DNA from: Halictus rubicundus | Taxonomy: Eukaryota > Arthropoda > Insecta > Hymenoptera > Halictidae | Assembly (NCBI RefSeq): GCF_050948215.1 | Contig: NW_027488631.1 | Location: 620,001-684,000 of the forward strand | Reading direction: 5' to 3' | DNA: 64,000 nt | Shown here: one piece after another, positions 51,401-63,300 of the stretch | Layout: each line of letters opens with the position of its first letter | Numbering within the stretch: the first letter of the stretch is position 1 | Program-made: the position numbers and the translations under genes | Notes under the pieces: model-generated | Database searches by the model: none | Told to the model about the DNA's origin: nothing | The model's input: the letters and a program-made list of their open reading frames with translations, nothing else

Positions 51401-52296
51401 TATACCATACGATAGAGGATAGGCTAGGATAGATGGTAGGATAGAGAAAGGGATAGGATAGAGGATACGATACGATAGAGGATAGGATAGGATATATGAT
51501 ATTATAGGATGGAGGATACGATATTATAGAGGATAGGATAGGATAGACGATAGGATAGGGGATTGGATAGGATTGAGGATATGATAGGATAGGATAGGAT
51601 AGGATAGAGGATAGGATAGGATAGAGTATACCATACGATAGAGGATAGGCTAGGGTAGATGGTAGGATAGAGAATTGGATAGGATAGAGGATACGATACG
51701 ATAGAGGATAGGATAGGATATATGATATTATAGGATGGAGGATACGATATTATAGAGGATAGGCTAGGGTAGAGGATAGTATAAGATAGAGGATAGGATA
51801 GGGTAGAGGATAGGATAAGATAGAGGATAGGATAGAATAGAGTACAGGATAGTATAGAGGATAAGATAATATAGAGAATAGGATAGGATAGATGATAGGA
51901 CATGATAGAGGATAGGATAGGATAGAGGATGGGATAGGATATTGGATAGGATAGTATAGAGAATAGAATAGGATAGAGGATAGGATAGGATTGAGGATAG
52001 GATAGGATAGAGGATAGGATAGGATAGAGGATAGGATAGGATTGAGGATAGCATAGGATTGGGGATAGGGTAGCGTAGAGAATAGGATAGGATAGAGGAT
52101 AGGATAGGATAGAGGATAGGATAGAGGATACGATACGATAGAGGATAGGATAGGATAAGGAATAGGATAGGATAAAGGATATGATAGGATAGAGGATAGG
52201 ATAGGATTGAGGATAGGATAGAGGATTGGATAGGATAGAAGATAGGATAGTATAGAGAATAGAATAGGATAGAGGATAGGATAGGATTGAGGACAG
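51401..52296 (+). repeat. Start of the TACCATACG / GGCTAGG region
   Basis: TACCATACGATAGAGG followed by GGCTAGG appears near 51,403 and 51,619 and recurs near 52.31, 52.82, 53.97, 54.19, 54.93 and 60.77 kb. It replaces the commoner TACGATACG pair and was not seen before 51.4 kb. Confidence 0.85.
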
Positions 52297-53290
52297 GATA
52301 GGATAGAGGATACCATACGATAGAGGATAGGCTAGGGTAGAGGGTAGGATAGAGAATTGAATAGGATAGAGGATACGATACGATAGAGGATAGGATAGGA
52401 TAGAGGATGGGATAGGACAGAGGATAGGATAGGATAGATGATAGGATGGGATAGAGGATAGGATAGGATACAGGATATGATAGCCTAGGATAGAGGATAG
52501 GATAGCATTGAGGATAGGATAGGATAGAGGATAGGATAGCATTGAGGATAGGATAGGATAGAGAATAGGATAGGATTCAGGATAGGATAGAGGATAGGAT
52601 AGGATATATGATATTATAGGATGGAGGATACGATATTATAGAGGATAGGCTAGGGTAGAGGATAGTATAAGATAGAGGATAGGATAGGGTAGAGGATAGG
52701 ATAAGATAGAGGATAGGATAGAATAGAGTACAGGATAGTATAGAGGATAAGATAATATAGAGAATAGGATAGGATAGAGGATAGGACAGGATAGAGGATA
52801 GGATAGGATAGAGGATACCATACGATAGAGGATAGGCTAGGGTAGAGGGTAGGATAGAGAATTGAATAGGATAGAGGATACGATACGATAGAGGATAGGA
52901 TAGGATAGAGGATGGGATAGGACAGAGGATAGGATAGGATAGATGATAGGATGGGATAGAGGATAGGATAGGATACAGGATATGATAGCCTAGGATAGAG
53001 GATAGGATAGCATTGAGGATAGGATAGGATAGAGGATAGGATAGCATTGAGGATAGGATAGGATAGAGAATAGGATAGGATTCAGGATAGGATAGAGGAT
53101 AGGATAGGATATATGATATTATAGGATGGAGGATACGATATTATAGAGGATAGGCTAGGGTAGAGGATAGTATAAGATAGAGGATAGGATAGGGTAGAGG
53201 ATAGGATAAGATAGAGGATAGGATAGAATAGAGTACAGGATAGTATAGAGGATAAGATAATATAGAGAATAGGATAGGATAGACGATAGG
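52297..53290 (+). repeat. Tandem dimer of a 505-bp unit
   Basis: TACCATACG at 52,311 and 52,816, GATAGCCTAGG, GATTCAGG and GGATATATGATATTATAGG are all shifted by 505 bp. The second copy ends near 53,290, where GATAGACG and GGACATG replace GATAGAGG and GGACAGG. Confidence 0.88.
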
Positions 53291-54990
53291 ACATGATAGA
53301 GGATAGGATAGGATAGAGGATGGGATAGGATAGAGGATAGGATAGTATAGAGAATAGAATAGGATAGAGGATAGGATAGGATTGAGGATAGGATAGGATA
53401 GATGATAGGATAGAGGATTGGATAGGATAGAGGATACGATACGATAGAGGATAGGATAGGATAGAGGGTAGGATAGAGAATTGGATGGGATAGAGGATAC
53501 GATACGATAGAGGATAGGATAGGATAGAGGATGGGATAGGACAGAGGATAGGATAGGATAGAGGATAGAATAGGATAGAGGATAGGATAGGATTGAGGAT
53601 AGGATAGTATAGATGATAGGATAGGACAGAGGATAGGATAGGATATAGGATATGATAGGCTAGGATAGAGGATGGGATAGGATATATGATACTATAGGAT
53701 GGAGGATACGATATTATAGAGGATAGTATAGGATAGAGGATAGGATAGGGTAGAGGATAGGATAAGATAGAGGATAGGATAGGGTAGAGGATAGGATAAG
53801 ATAGAGGATAGGATAGAATAGAGTACAGGATAGTGTAGAGGATAAGATAATATAGAGAATAGGATAGGATAGAGGATAGGACAGGATAGAGGATAGGATA
53901 GGATAGAGGATAGGGTAGGATAGAGGATAGGATAGGATAGAGAATAGAATACGATAGAGGATTGGATAGGATAGAGGATACCATACGATAGAGGATAGGC
54001 TAGGATAGAGGGTAGGATAGAGAATTGAATTGGATAGAGGATACGATACGATAGAGGATAGGATAGGATATATGATATTATAGGATGGAGGATACGATAT
54101 TATAGAGGATAGGATAGGATAGAGGATAGGATAGGACAGAGGATAGGATAGGATAGAGGATAGGATAGGATAGAGGATTGGATAGGATAGAGGATACCAT
54201 ACGATAGAGGATAGGCTAGGATAGAGGGTAGGATAGAGAATTGGATAGGATAGAGGATAGGATAGGATAGAGGATAGGATAGGATTGAGGATCGGATAGG
54301 ATAGAGGATAGGATAGGATAGACGATAGGATAGAGGATATTATACGATGGAGGATAGGATAGGATTGAGGATAGGATAAGATAGAGGATAGGATAGAATA
54401 GAGTACAGGATAGTATAGAGGATAAGATAGGATAGAGGATAGGATAGGATAGAGGATAGGATAGGACAGAGGATAGGATAGAGGATAGGATAGGATAGAG
54501 GATAGGATAGGATAGGATAGAGGATGTGATAGGATAGAGGATAGGATAGACGATACGATACGATAGAGGATAGGATAGGATAGAGTATAGGATAGGATAC
54601 AGGATAGGATAGGAAAGAGTATAAGATAGGATAGAGGATAGGATAGGATAGAGGATAGGATAGAGGATTGGATAGGATTGAGTATAGGATAGAGGATTGG
54701 ATAGGATAGAGGATAGGATAGAGGATATTATAGGATAGAGGATAGGACAGAGGGTTGGACTGATAGAGGATAGAATAGAGGGTTGGATAGGATAGAGGAT
54801 AGGATTGAGGATATTATGGGATAGAGGATAGGATAGGATAGAGGATAGGATAGGATAGAGGATAGGATAGGATAGAGAATAGGATACGATAGAGGATAGG
54901 ATAGGATAGATGATAGGATAGAGGATACCATACGATAGAGGATAGGCTAGGATACAGGGTAGGATAGAGGATAAGATACGATAGAGGATA
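53291..54990 (+). repeat. Mixed 17-mer stretch
   Basis: Contains GGATATATGATACTATAGG (53,677), GAGTACAGG, and three TACCATACG/GGCTAGG sites. GGTTGGACTGATAGAGG near 54,754 is a one-off. No larger unit assigned. Confidence 0.72.
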
Positions 54991-56040
54991 GGATAGGATA
55001 TATGATATTATAGGATGGAGGATACGATATTATAGAGGATAGGATAGGATAGACGATAGGATAGGGGATTGGATAGGATAGAGGATGGGATAGGACAGTG
55101 GATAGGATAGGATAGAGGATAGAATAGGATAGGATTGAGGATAGGATAGGATAGATGATGGGATATTACAGAGGATAGGATAGGATAGAGGATAGAATAG
55201 GATAGGATTGAGAATAGGATAGGATAGATGATTGGATAGGATAGAGGATAGGATAGGATAGAGGATAGGATAGGATAGAGGATAGGATAGGATAGAGGAT
55301 AGGATAGGATATACGATATTATAGGATGGAGGATACGATATTATAGAGGATAGTATAGGATAGAGGGTAGGATAGGATATAGGGTAGGATAGAGGATAGG
55401 ATAGGATATAGGATATGATAGGCTAGGATAGAGGATAGGATAGGATTGAGGACAGGATAGGATAGAGGATAGGATAGGATTGAGGATAGCATAGGATTGA
55501 GGAGAGGATAGGATAAGGTATAGGATAGGATTGAGGATAGGATAGGACAGAGGATAGGATAGGATAGAGGATAGGATAGGATAGAGAATTGGATGGGATA
55601 GAGGATACGATTCGATAGAGGATAGGATAGGATAGACGATGGGATAGGACAGTGGATAGGATAGGATAGAGGATAGAATAGGATAGGATTGAGGATAGGA
55701 TAGGATATATGATGGGATAGGACAGAGGATAGGATAGGATAGAGGATAGAATAGGATAGGATTGAGAATAGGATAGGATAGATGATAGGATAGGATAGAG
55801 GATAGGATAGGATACAGGATAGGATAGGATAGAGGATAGGATAGGATATACGATATTATAGGATGGAGGATACGATATTATAGAGGATAGTATAGGATAG
55901 AGGGTAGGATAGGATATAGGGTAGGATAGAGAATTGGACAGGATAGAGGATACGATACGATAGAGGATAGGATAGGATAGAGGATAGGATAGGACAGAGG
56001 ATAAGATAGGATAGAGGATAGGATAGGATTGTGGATATCA
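54991..56040 (+). repeat. Tandem unit of 537-554 bp
   Basis: GATGGGATAGGACAGTGG occurs at 55,084 and 55,638 (554 bp), and TATACGATATTATAGG at 55,310 and 55,847 (537 bp). The difference is one 17-mer. Confidence 0.83.
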
Positions 56041-56099
56041 TAGGATTGAGGATAGGGTAGGATAGAGAATAGGATAGGATAGAGGATAGGATAGGATAG

Positions 56100-56610
56100 A
56101 GGATAGGATAGAGGATACGATACGATAGAGGATAGGATAGGATAAGGAATAGGATAGGATAGAGGAAATGATAGGATAGAGTATAGGATAGGATTGAGGA
56201 TAGGACAGGATAGAGGATAGGATAGGGTAGAGGATAGGACAGGATTGAGGATAGGATAGTATAGAGAATAGAATAGGATAGAGGATAGGATAGGATAGAG
56301 GATACGATTCGATAGAGGATAGGATAGGATAGAGGATGGGATAGGACAGAGGATAGGATAGGATAGAGGATAGAATAGGATAGGATTGAGGATAGGATAG
56401 GATAGATGATAGGATAGGATAGAGGATAGGATAGAGGATACGATACGATAGAGGATAGGATAGGATAAGGAATAGGATAGGATAGAGGAAATGATAGGAT
56501 AGAGTATAGGATAGGATTGAGGATAGGACAGGATAGAGGATAGGATAGGGTAGAGGATAGGATAGGATAGAGGATAGAATAGGATAGGATTGAGGATAGG
56601 ATAGGATAGA
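56100..56610 (+). repeat. 323-bp offset duplication
   Basis: AAGGAATAGG, GAGGAAATGATAGG and GAGTATAGG repeat at an offset of 323 bp, which is 19 x 17. Confidence 0.83.
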
Positions 56611-56972
56611 TGATAGGATAGGATAGAGGATAGGATGGGAAGTAGGATAGGATAGGATAGAGTACAGGATAGTATAGAGGATAAGATAATATAGAGAATA
56701 GGATAGGATACAGGATAGGACAGGATAGAGGATAGGATAGGATAGAGGATAGGATAGTATAGAGAATAGAATAGGATAGAGGATAGGATAGGATTGAGGA
56801 TAGGATAGGATAGATGATAGCATAGAGGATTGGATACGATAGAGGATACGATACGATAGAGGATAGGATAGGATAGAGGATAGGATAGAGGATAGGATAG
56901 AGGATTGGATAGGATTGAGGATAGGATAGGATAGGATAGGATAGGATAGGATAGGATAGAGGATAGGATAGG

Positions 56973-57818
56973 ATAGAGGATAGGATAGGATTCAGGATAG
57001 GATAGGATAGAGGATAGCATAGGATTGGTTAGGATAGAGGATAGGATACGATATAGGATAGGATAGGATAGGGGATAGGATAGGATTGACGATAGGATAG
57101 GATAGAGGATAGGATAGGATAGAGGATATTATAGGATAGATGATAGGATAGGATAGAGGATAGGATAGGATTGAGGATAGGATAGGATAGAGGTTAGGAT
57201 AGGATAGAGGATAGGATAGGATTGAGGATAGGATAGGATGGAGGATATCATAGGATAGAGCATAGGATAGAGGATATTATAGGAGAGAGGATATTATACG
57301 ATGGAGGATAGGATAGAGGATAGGATAGAGGATTGGATAGGATAGAGGATACGATACGATAGAGGATAGAATAGGATAGAGGGTAGGATAGAGAATTGAA
57401 TAGGATTGACGATATTATGGGATAGAGGATAGGATAGGATAGAGGGTAGGATAGAGAATTGGATGGGATAGAGGATACGATACGATAGAGGATAGGATAG
57501 GATAGAGGATGGGATAGGACAGAGGATAGGATAGGATAGAGGATAGGATAGGATAGAGGATAGGATAGGATAGAGGATATGATAGCCTAGGATAGAGGTT
57601 AGGATAGCATTGAGAATAGGATAGGATAGAGGATAGGATAGGATTGAGGATAGGATAGGGTGGAGGATAGGATAAGATAGAGGATAGGATAGGGTAGAGG
57701 ATAGGATAAGATAGAGGATAGGATAGAATAGAGTACAGGATAGTAAAGAGGATAAGATAATATAGAGAATAGGGTAGGATAGAGGATAGGATAGGTTTGA
57801 GGATAGGATAGGATAGAG
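56973..57818 (+). repeat. 0.85-kb block, copy 1 of a four-place family
   Basis: Matches 59,133-59,978 at constant offset 2,160 and 62,225-63,070 at offset 5,252. Markers are GATAGCATAGGATTGG, GGTTAGG, GATATCATAGG, GATTGACGATATTATGGG and GATAGCCTAGG. The private change TAGTAAAGAGG lies near 57,743. Confidence 0.9.
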
Positions 57819-59132
57819 GATAGGATAGGATTGAGGATAGCATCGGATTGAGGATAGGATAGGATAGAGGATAGGATAGGATTGAGGATAGGATAGGATA
57901 GAGGATAGGATAGAGGATTGGATAGGATTGAGGATACGATACGATAGAGGATAGGATAGGATAGAGGGTAGGATAGAGAATTGAATAGGATTGAGGATAT
58001 TATGGGATAGAGGATAGGATAGGATAGAGGATAGGATAGGATATATGATATTATAGGATGGAGGATACGATATTATAGAGGTTAGTATAGGATAGAGGAT
58101 AGGATAGGGTGGAGGATAGGATAAGATAGAGGATAGGATAGGGTAAAGGATAGGATAAGATAGAGGATAGTATAGAGGATAAGATAATAGAGAGAATAGG
58201 ATAGGATAGAGGATAGGACAGGATATAGGATAGGATAGGATAGAGGACAGGATAGGATAGAGGATAGGATAGGATATAGGATATGATAGGGTAGGATAGA
58301 GGATAGGATAGGATTGAGGATAGGATAGGATAGAGGATAGGATAGAGGATTGGATAGGATTGAGGATACGATACGATAGAGGATAGGATAGGATAGAGGG
58401 TAGGATAGAGAATTGAATAGGATTGACGATATTATGGGATAGACGATAGGATAGGATAGAGGGTAGGACAGAGAATTGGATGGGATAGAGGATACGATAC
58501 GATAGAGGATAGGATAGGATATAGGATAGGCTAGGGTAGAGGATAGTATAAGATAGAGGATAGGATAGGGTAGAGGATAGGATAAGATACAGGATAGGAT
58601 AGAATAGAGTACAGGATAGTATAGAGGATAAGATAATATAGAGAATAGGATAGGATAGATGATAGGACATGATAGAGGATAGGATAGGATAGAGGATGGG
58701 ATAGGATAGAGGATAGGATAGTATAGAGAATAGAATAGGATAGAGGATAAGATAGGATTGAGAATAGGATAGGATAGATGATAGGATGGAGGATTGGATA
58801 GGATAGAGGATACGATACGATAGAGGATAGGATAGGATAGAGGGTAGGATTGAGAATTGGATGGGATAGAGGATACGATACGATAGAGGTTAGGATAGGA
58901 TAGAGGATGGGATAGGACAGAGGATAGGATAGGATAGAGGATAGAATAGGATAGAGGATAGGATAGTATTGAGGATAGGATAGGATAGATGATAGGATAG
59001 AGGATAGGATAAGATAGAGGATAGGATATGGTAGAGGAGAGGATAAGATAGAGGATAGGATAGAATAGAGTACAGGATAGTATAGAGGATAAGATAATAT
59101 AGAGAATAGGATAGGATTGAGAATAGAATACG
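57819..59132 (+). repeat. Block shared in part with 62.3-63.9 kb
   Basis: 57,819-58,040 continues the 5,252 offset into 63,071-63,300. 58,530-59,100 matches 63,348-63,918 at offset 4,818 (shared GATAGTATAAGATAG, GGACATG and GAGGTTAGG). Confidence 0.83.
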
Positions 59133-60355
59133 ATAGAGGATAGGATAGGATTCAGGATAGGATAGGATAGAGGATAGCATAGGATTGGTTAGGATAGAGG
59201 ATAGGATACGATATATGATAGGATAGGATAGGGGATAGGATAGGATTGACGATAGGATAGGATAGAGGATAGGATAGGATAGAGGATATTATAGGATAGA
59301 TGATAGGATAGGATAGAGGATAGGATAGGATTGAGGATAGGATAGGATAGAGGTTAGGATAGGATAGAGGATAGGATAGGATTGAGGATAGGATAGGATG
59401 GAGGATATCATAGGATAGAGCATAGGATAGAGGATATTATAGGAGAGAGGATATTATACGATGGAGGATAGGATAGAGGATAGGATAGAGGATTGGATAG
59501 GATAGAGGATACGATACGATAGAGGATAGAATAGGATAGAGGGTAGGATAGAGAATTGAATAGGATTGACGATATTATGGGATAGAGGATACGATAGGAT
59601 AGAGGGTAGGATAGAGAATTGGATGGGATAGAGGATACGATACGATAGAGGATAGGATAGGATAGAGGATGGGATAGGACAGAGGATAGGATAGGATAGA
59701 GGATAGGATAGGATAGAGGATAGGATAGGATAGAGGATATGATAGCCTAGGATAGAGGCTAGGATAGCATTGAGAATAGGATAGGATAGAGGATAGGATA
59801 GGATTGAGGATAGGATAGGGTGGAGGATAGGATAAGATAGAGGATAGGATAGGGTAGAGGATAGGATAAGATAGAGGATAGGATAGAATAGAGTACAGGA
59901 TAGTATAGAGGATAAGATAATATAGAGAATAGGGTAGGATAGAGGATAGGATAGGATTGAGGATAGGATAGGATAGAGGTTAGGATAGGATAGAGGATAG
60001 GATAGGATTGAGGATAGGATAGGATAGAGGATATCATAGGATAGAGCATAGGATAGAGGATATTATAGGAGAGAGGATATTATACGATGGAGGATAGGAT
60101 AGAGGATAGGATAGAGGATTGGATAGGATAGAGGATACGATACGACAGAGGATAGAATAGGATAGAGGGTAGGATAGAGAATTGAATAGGATTGACGATA
60201 TTATGGGATAGAGGATACGATAGGATAGAGGGTAGGATAGAGAATTGGATGGGATAGAGGATACGATACGATAGAGGATAGGATAGGATAGAGGATGGGA
60301 TAGGACAGAGGATAGGATAGGATAGAGGATAGGATAGGATAGAGGATAGGATAGG
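59133..60355 (+). repeat. 0.85-kb block copy 2 with a 626-bp tandem extension
   Basis: 59,345-59,970 and 59,971-60,355 are in tandem at offset 626. Both carry GAGGATACGATAGG at about 59,588 and 60,214, where the 57.4 kb copy has GAGGATAGGATAGG. The change is thus shared by the tandem pair only. Confidence 0.87.
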
Positions 60356-60766
60356 ATAGAGGATAGGATAGGATATATGATAATATAGGATGGAGGATAC
60401 GATATTATAGAGGATAGTATAGGATAGAGGATAGGATAGTGTAGAGGATAGGATAAGATAGAGGATAGGATAGGGTAGAGGATAGGATAGGGTAGAGGAT
60501 AGGATAAGATAGAGGATAGGATAGGGTAGAGGATAGGATAGGATAGAGGATTCCGATAGGATAGAGGATAGGATAGGATATATGATAATATAGGATGGAG
60601 GATACGATATTATAGAGGATAGTATAGGATAGATAATAGGATAGTGTAGAGGATAGGATAAGATAGAGGATAGGATAGGATAGAGAATAGAATACGACAG
60701 AGGATAGGATAGGATTGAGGATAGGATAGGATAGATGATAGGAAAGAGGATTGGATAGGATAGAGG
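60356..60766 (+). repeat. 205-bp offset pair with TATATGATAATATAGG
   Basis: TATATGATAATATAGG occurs at 60,374 and 60,579 and nowhere else seen. GATTCCGATAGG at about 60,549 is a one-off substitution cluster. Confidence 0.8.
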
Positions 60767-62224
60767 ATACCATACGATAGAGGATAGGCTAGGGTAGAGG
60801 GTAGGATAGAGAATTGGATAGGATAGAGGATACGATACGATAGAGGATAGGATAGGATATATGATATTATAGGATGGAGGATACGATATTATAGAGGATA
60901 GGATAGGATAGACGATAGAATAGGGGATTGGATAGGATAGAGGATATGATAGGATAGAGGATAGGATAGGATAGAGGATAGGATAGGACAGAGGATAGGA
61001 TAGGATAGAGGATAGGATGGGAAGGAGGATAGGATACGATGGAGTACAGGATACTATAGAGGATAAGATAATATAGAGAATAGAATAGGATAGACGATAG
61101 TACAGGATAGAGGATACGATACGATAGAGGATAGGATAGGATAGAGGGTAGGATAGAGAATTGGATAGGATAGAGGATAAGATAGGATAGAGGACAGGAT
61201 ATGATAGAGGATAGGACAGGATTGAGGATAGGATAGGATAGAGGATAGGATAGGATAGCGGATAGGATAGAGGATATTATAGGAGAGAGGATATTATAGT
61301 TTAGAGGATAGGATAGGATTGAGGATAGGATTGGATACAGGATCGGATAGGATATATGATATTATAGGTTTTGAGGATACGATATTATAGAGGATAGGAT
61401 AGGATAGAGGATAGGATAGGATTGAGGATATGATAGGATGGAGAATAGGATATGATAGAGGATAGGATAGGATAGAGGATAGGATAGGATAGAGGATAGG
61501 ATAAGATAGAGGATAGGATAGGATAGAGGATAGGATGGGATAAAGGATAGGATAGGATAGCGTACAGGATAGTATAGAGGACAAGATAATATAGGGAATA
61601 GGATTGGATAGAGGATAGGATAGGACTGAGGATATGATAGGATGGAGAATAGGATATGATAGAGGATAGGATAGGATAGAGGATACGATATTATACAGGA
61701 TACGATTTTATAGTAGATATTATAGGATACAGCACCGGATAGGATACGATATTATAGTGGATACGATATTATAGAGGATAGGATAGGATAGAGAAGAGGA
61801 TAGGATAGAGGATAGGATAGGATAGAGGATCGGATAGGATTGAGGATAGGATAGGATAGATGATAGGATAGGATAGAGGATAGGATAGAGGATAGGATAG
61901 GATAGAGGATAAGATAGTATAGAGGATAGGATATGATAGAGGATAGGATAGGATAGAGGATAGGATAAGATAGAGGATAGCATAGGATAGAGGATAGGAT
62001 AGGATAAAGGATAGGATAGGATGTATGATACTATAGGATTGAGGATACGATATTATACAGGACAGTATAGGATAGAGGATAGGATAGGGTAGAGGATAGG
62101 ATAAGATAGAGGATAGGATAGGGTAGAGGATAGGATAAGATAGAGGATAGGATAGAATAGAGTACAGGATACTATAGAGGATAAGATAATATAAAGAATA
62201 GGGTAGGATAGAGGATAGGACAGG
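60767..62224 (+). repeat. Mixed stretch with 166-bp unit copy and GCACCG copy 11
   Basis: A single copy of the 166-bp unit lies at about 61,270-61,400. GATGGAGAATAGGATATG occurs at about 61,439 and again near 61,641. No gene seen. Confidence 0.75.
61684..61776 (+). repeat. GCACCG element, copy 11 (7 bp shorter)
   Basis: The most diverged copy: TATAGTAGATATTATAGG, CAGCACCGG, and ACATGGG missing so that GCACCGGATAGG runs straight into ATACGATATTATAG. Confidence 0.88.
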
Positions 62225-63300
62225 ATAGAGGATAGGATAGGATAGAGGATAGGATAGGATAGAGGATAGCATAGGATTGGTTAGGATAGAGGATAGGATA
62301 CGATATAGGATAGGATAGGATAGGGGATAGGATAGGATTAACGATAGGATAGGATAGAGGATAGGATAGGATAGAGGATATTATAGGATAGATGATAGGA
62401 TAGGATAAAGGATAGGATAGGATTGAGGATAGGATAGGATAGAGGTTAGGATAGGATAGAGGATAGGATAGGATTAAGGATAGGATAGGATAGAGGATAT
62501 CATTGGATAGAGCATAGGATAGAGGATATTATAGGAGAGAGGATATTATACGATGGAGGATAGGATAGAGGATAGGATAGAGGATTGGATAGGATAGAGG
62601 ATACGATACGATAGAGGATAGAATAGGATAGAGGGTAGGATAGAGAATTGAATAGGATTGACGATATTATGGGATAGAGGATAGGATAGGATAGAGGGTA
62701 GGATAGAGAATTGGATGGGATAGAGGATACGATACGATAGAGGATAGGATAGGATAGAGGATGGGATAGGACAGAGGATAGGATAGGATAGAGGATAGGA
62801 TAGGATAGAGGATAGGATAGGATAGAGGATATGATAGCCTAGGATAGAGGATAGGATAGCATTGAGAATAGGATAGGATAGAGGATAGGATAGGATTGAG
62901 GATAGGATAGGGTGGAGGATAGGATAAGACAGAGGATAGGATAGGGTAGAGGATAGGATAAGATAGAGGATAGGATAGAATAGAGTACAGGATAGTATAG
63001 AGGATAAGATAATATAGAGAATAGGGTAGGATAGAGGATAGGATAGGATTGAGAATAGGATAGGATAGAGGATAGGATAGGATTGAGGATAGCATCGGAT
63101 TGAGGATAGGATAGGATAGAGGATAGGATATGATTGAGGATAGGATAGGATAGAGGATAGGATAGAGGATTGGATAGGATTGAGGATACGATACGATAGA
63201 GGATAGGATAGGATAGAGGGTAGGATAGAGAATTGAATAGGATTGAGTATATTATGGTATAGAGGATAGGATAGGATAGGATAGGATAAAGGATAGGATA
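62225..63300 (+). repeat. 1.08-kb block, partner of 56,973-58,040
   Basis: Constant offset 5,252 (GATAGCATAGGATTGG, GATTAACGATAGG, GATAGCCTAGG, GCATCGGATTGAGG). It becomes 5,262 at the right end through two extra GGATA pentamers. Confidence 0.9.

Noticed and set aside
54745..54770. GGTTGGACTGATAGAGG as a captured foreign fragment
   Set aside because: The stretch is too short and flanked by normal repeat; it can be reached from 17-mers by a few changes.
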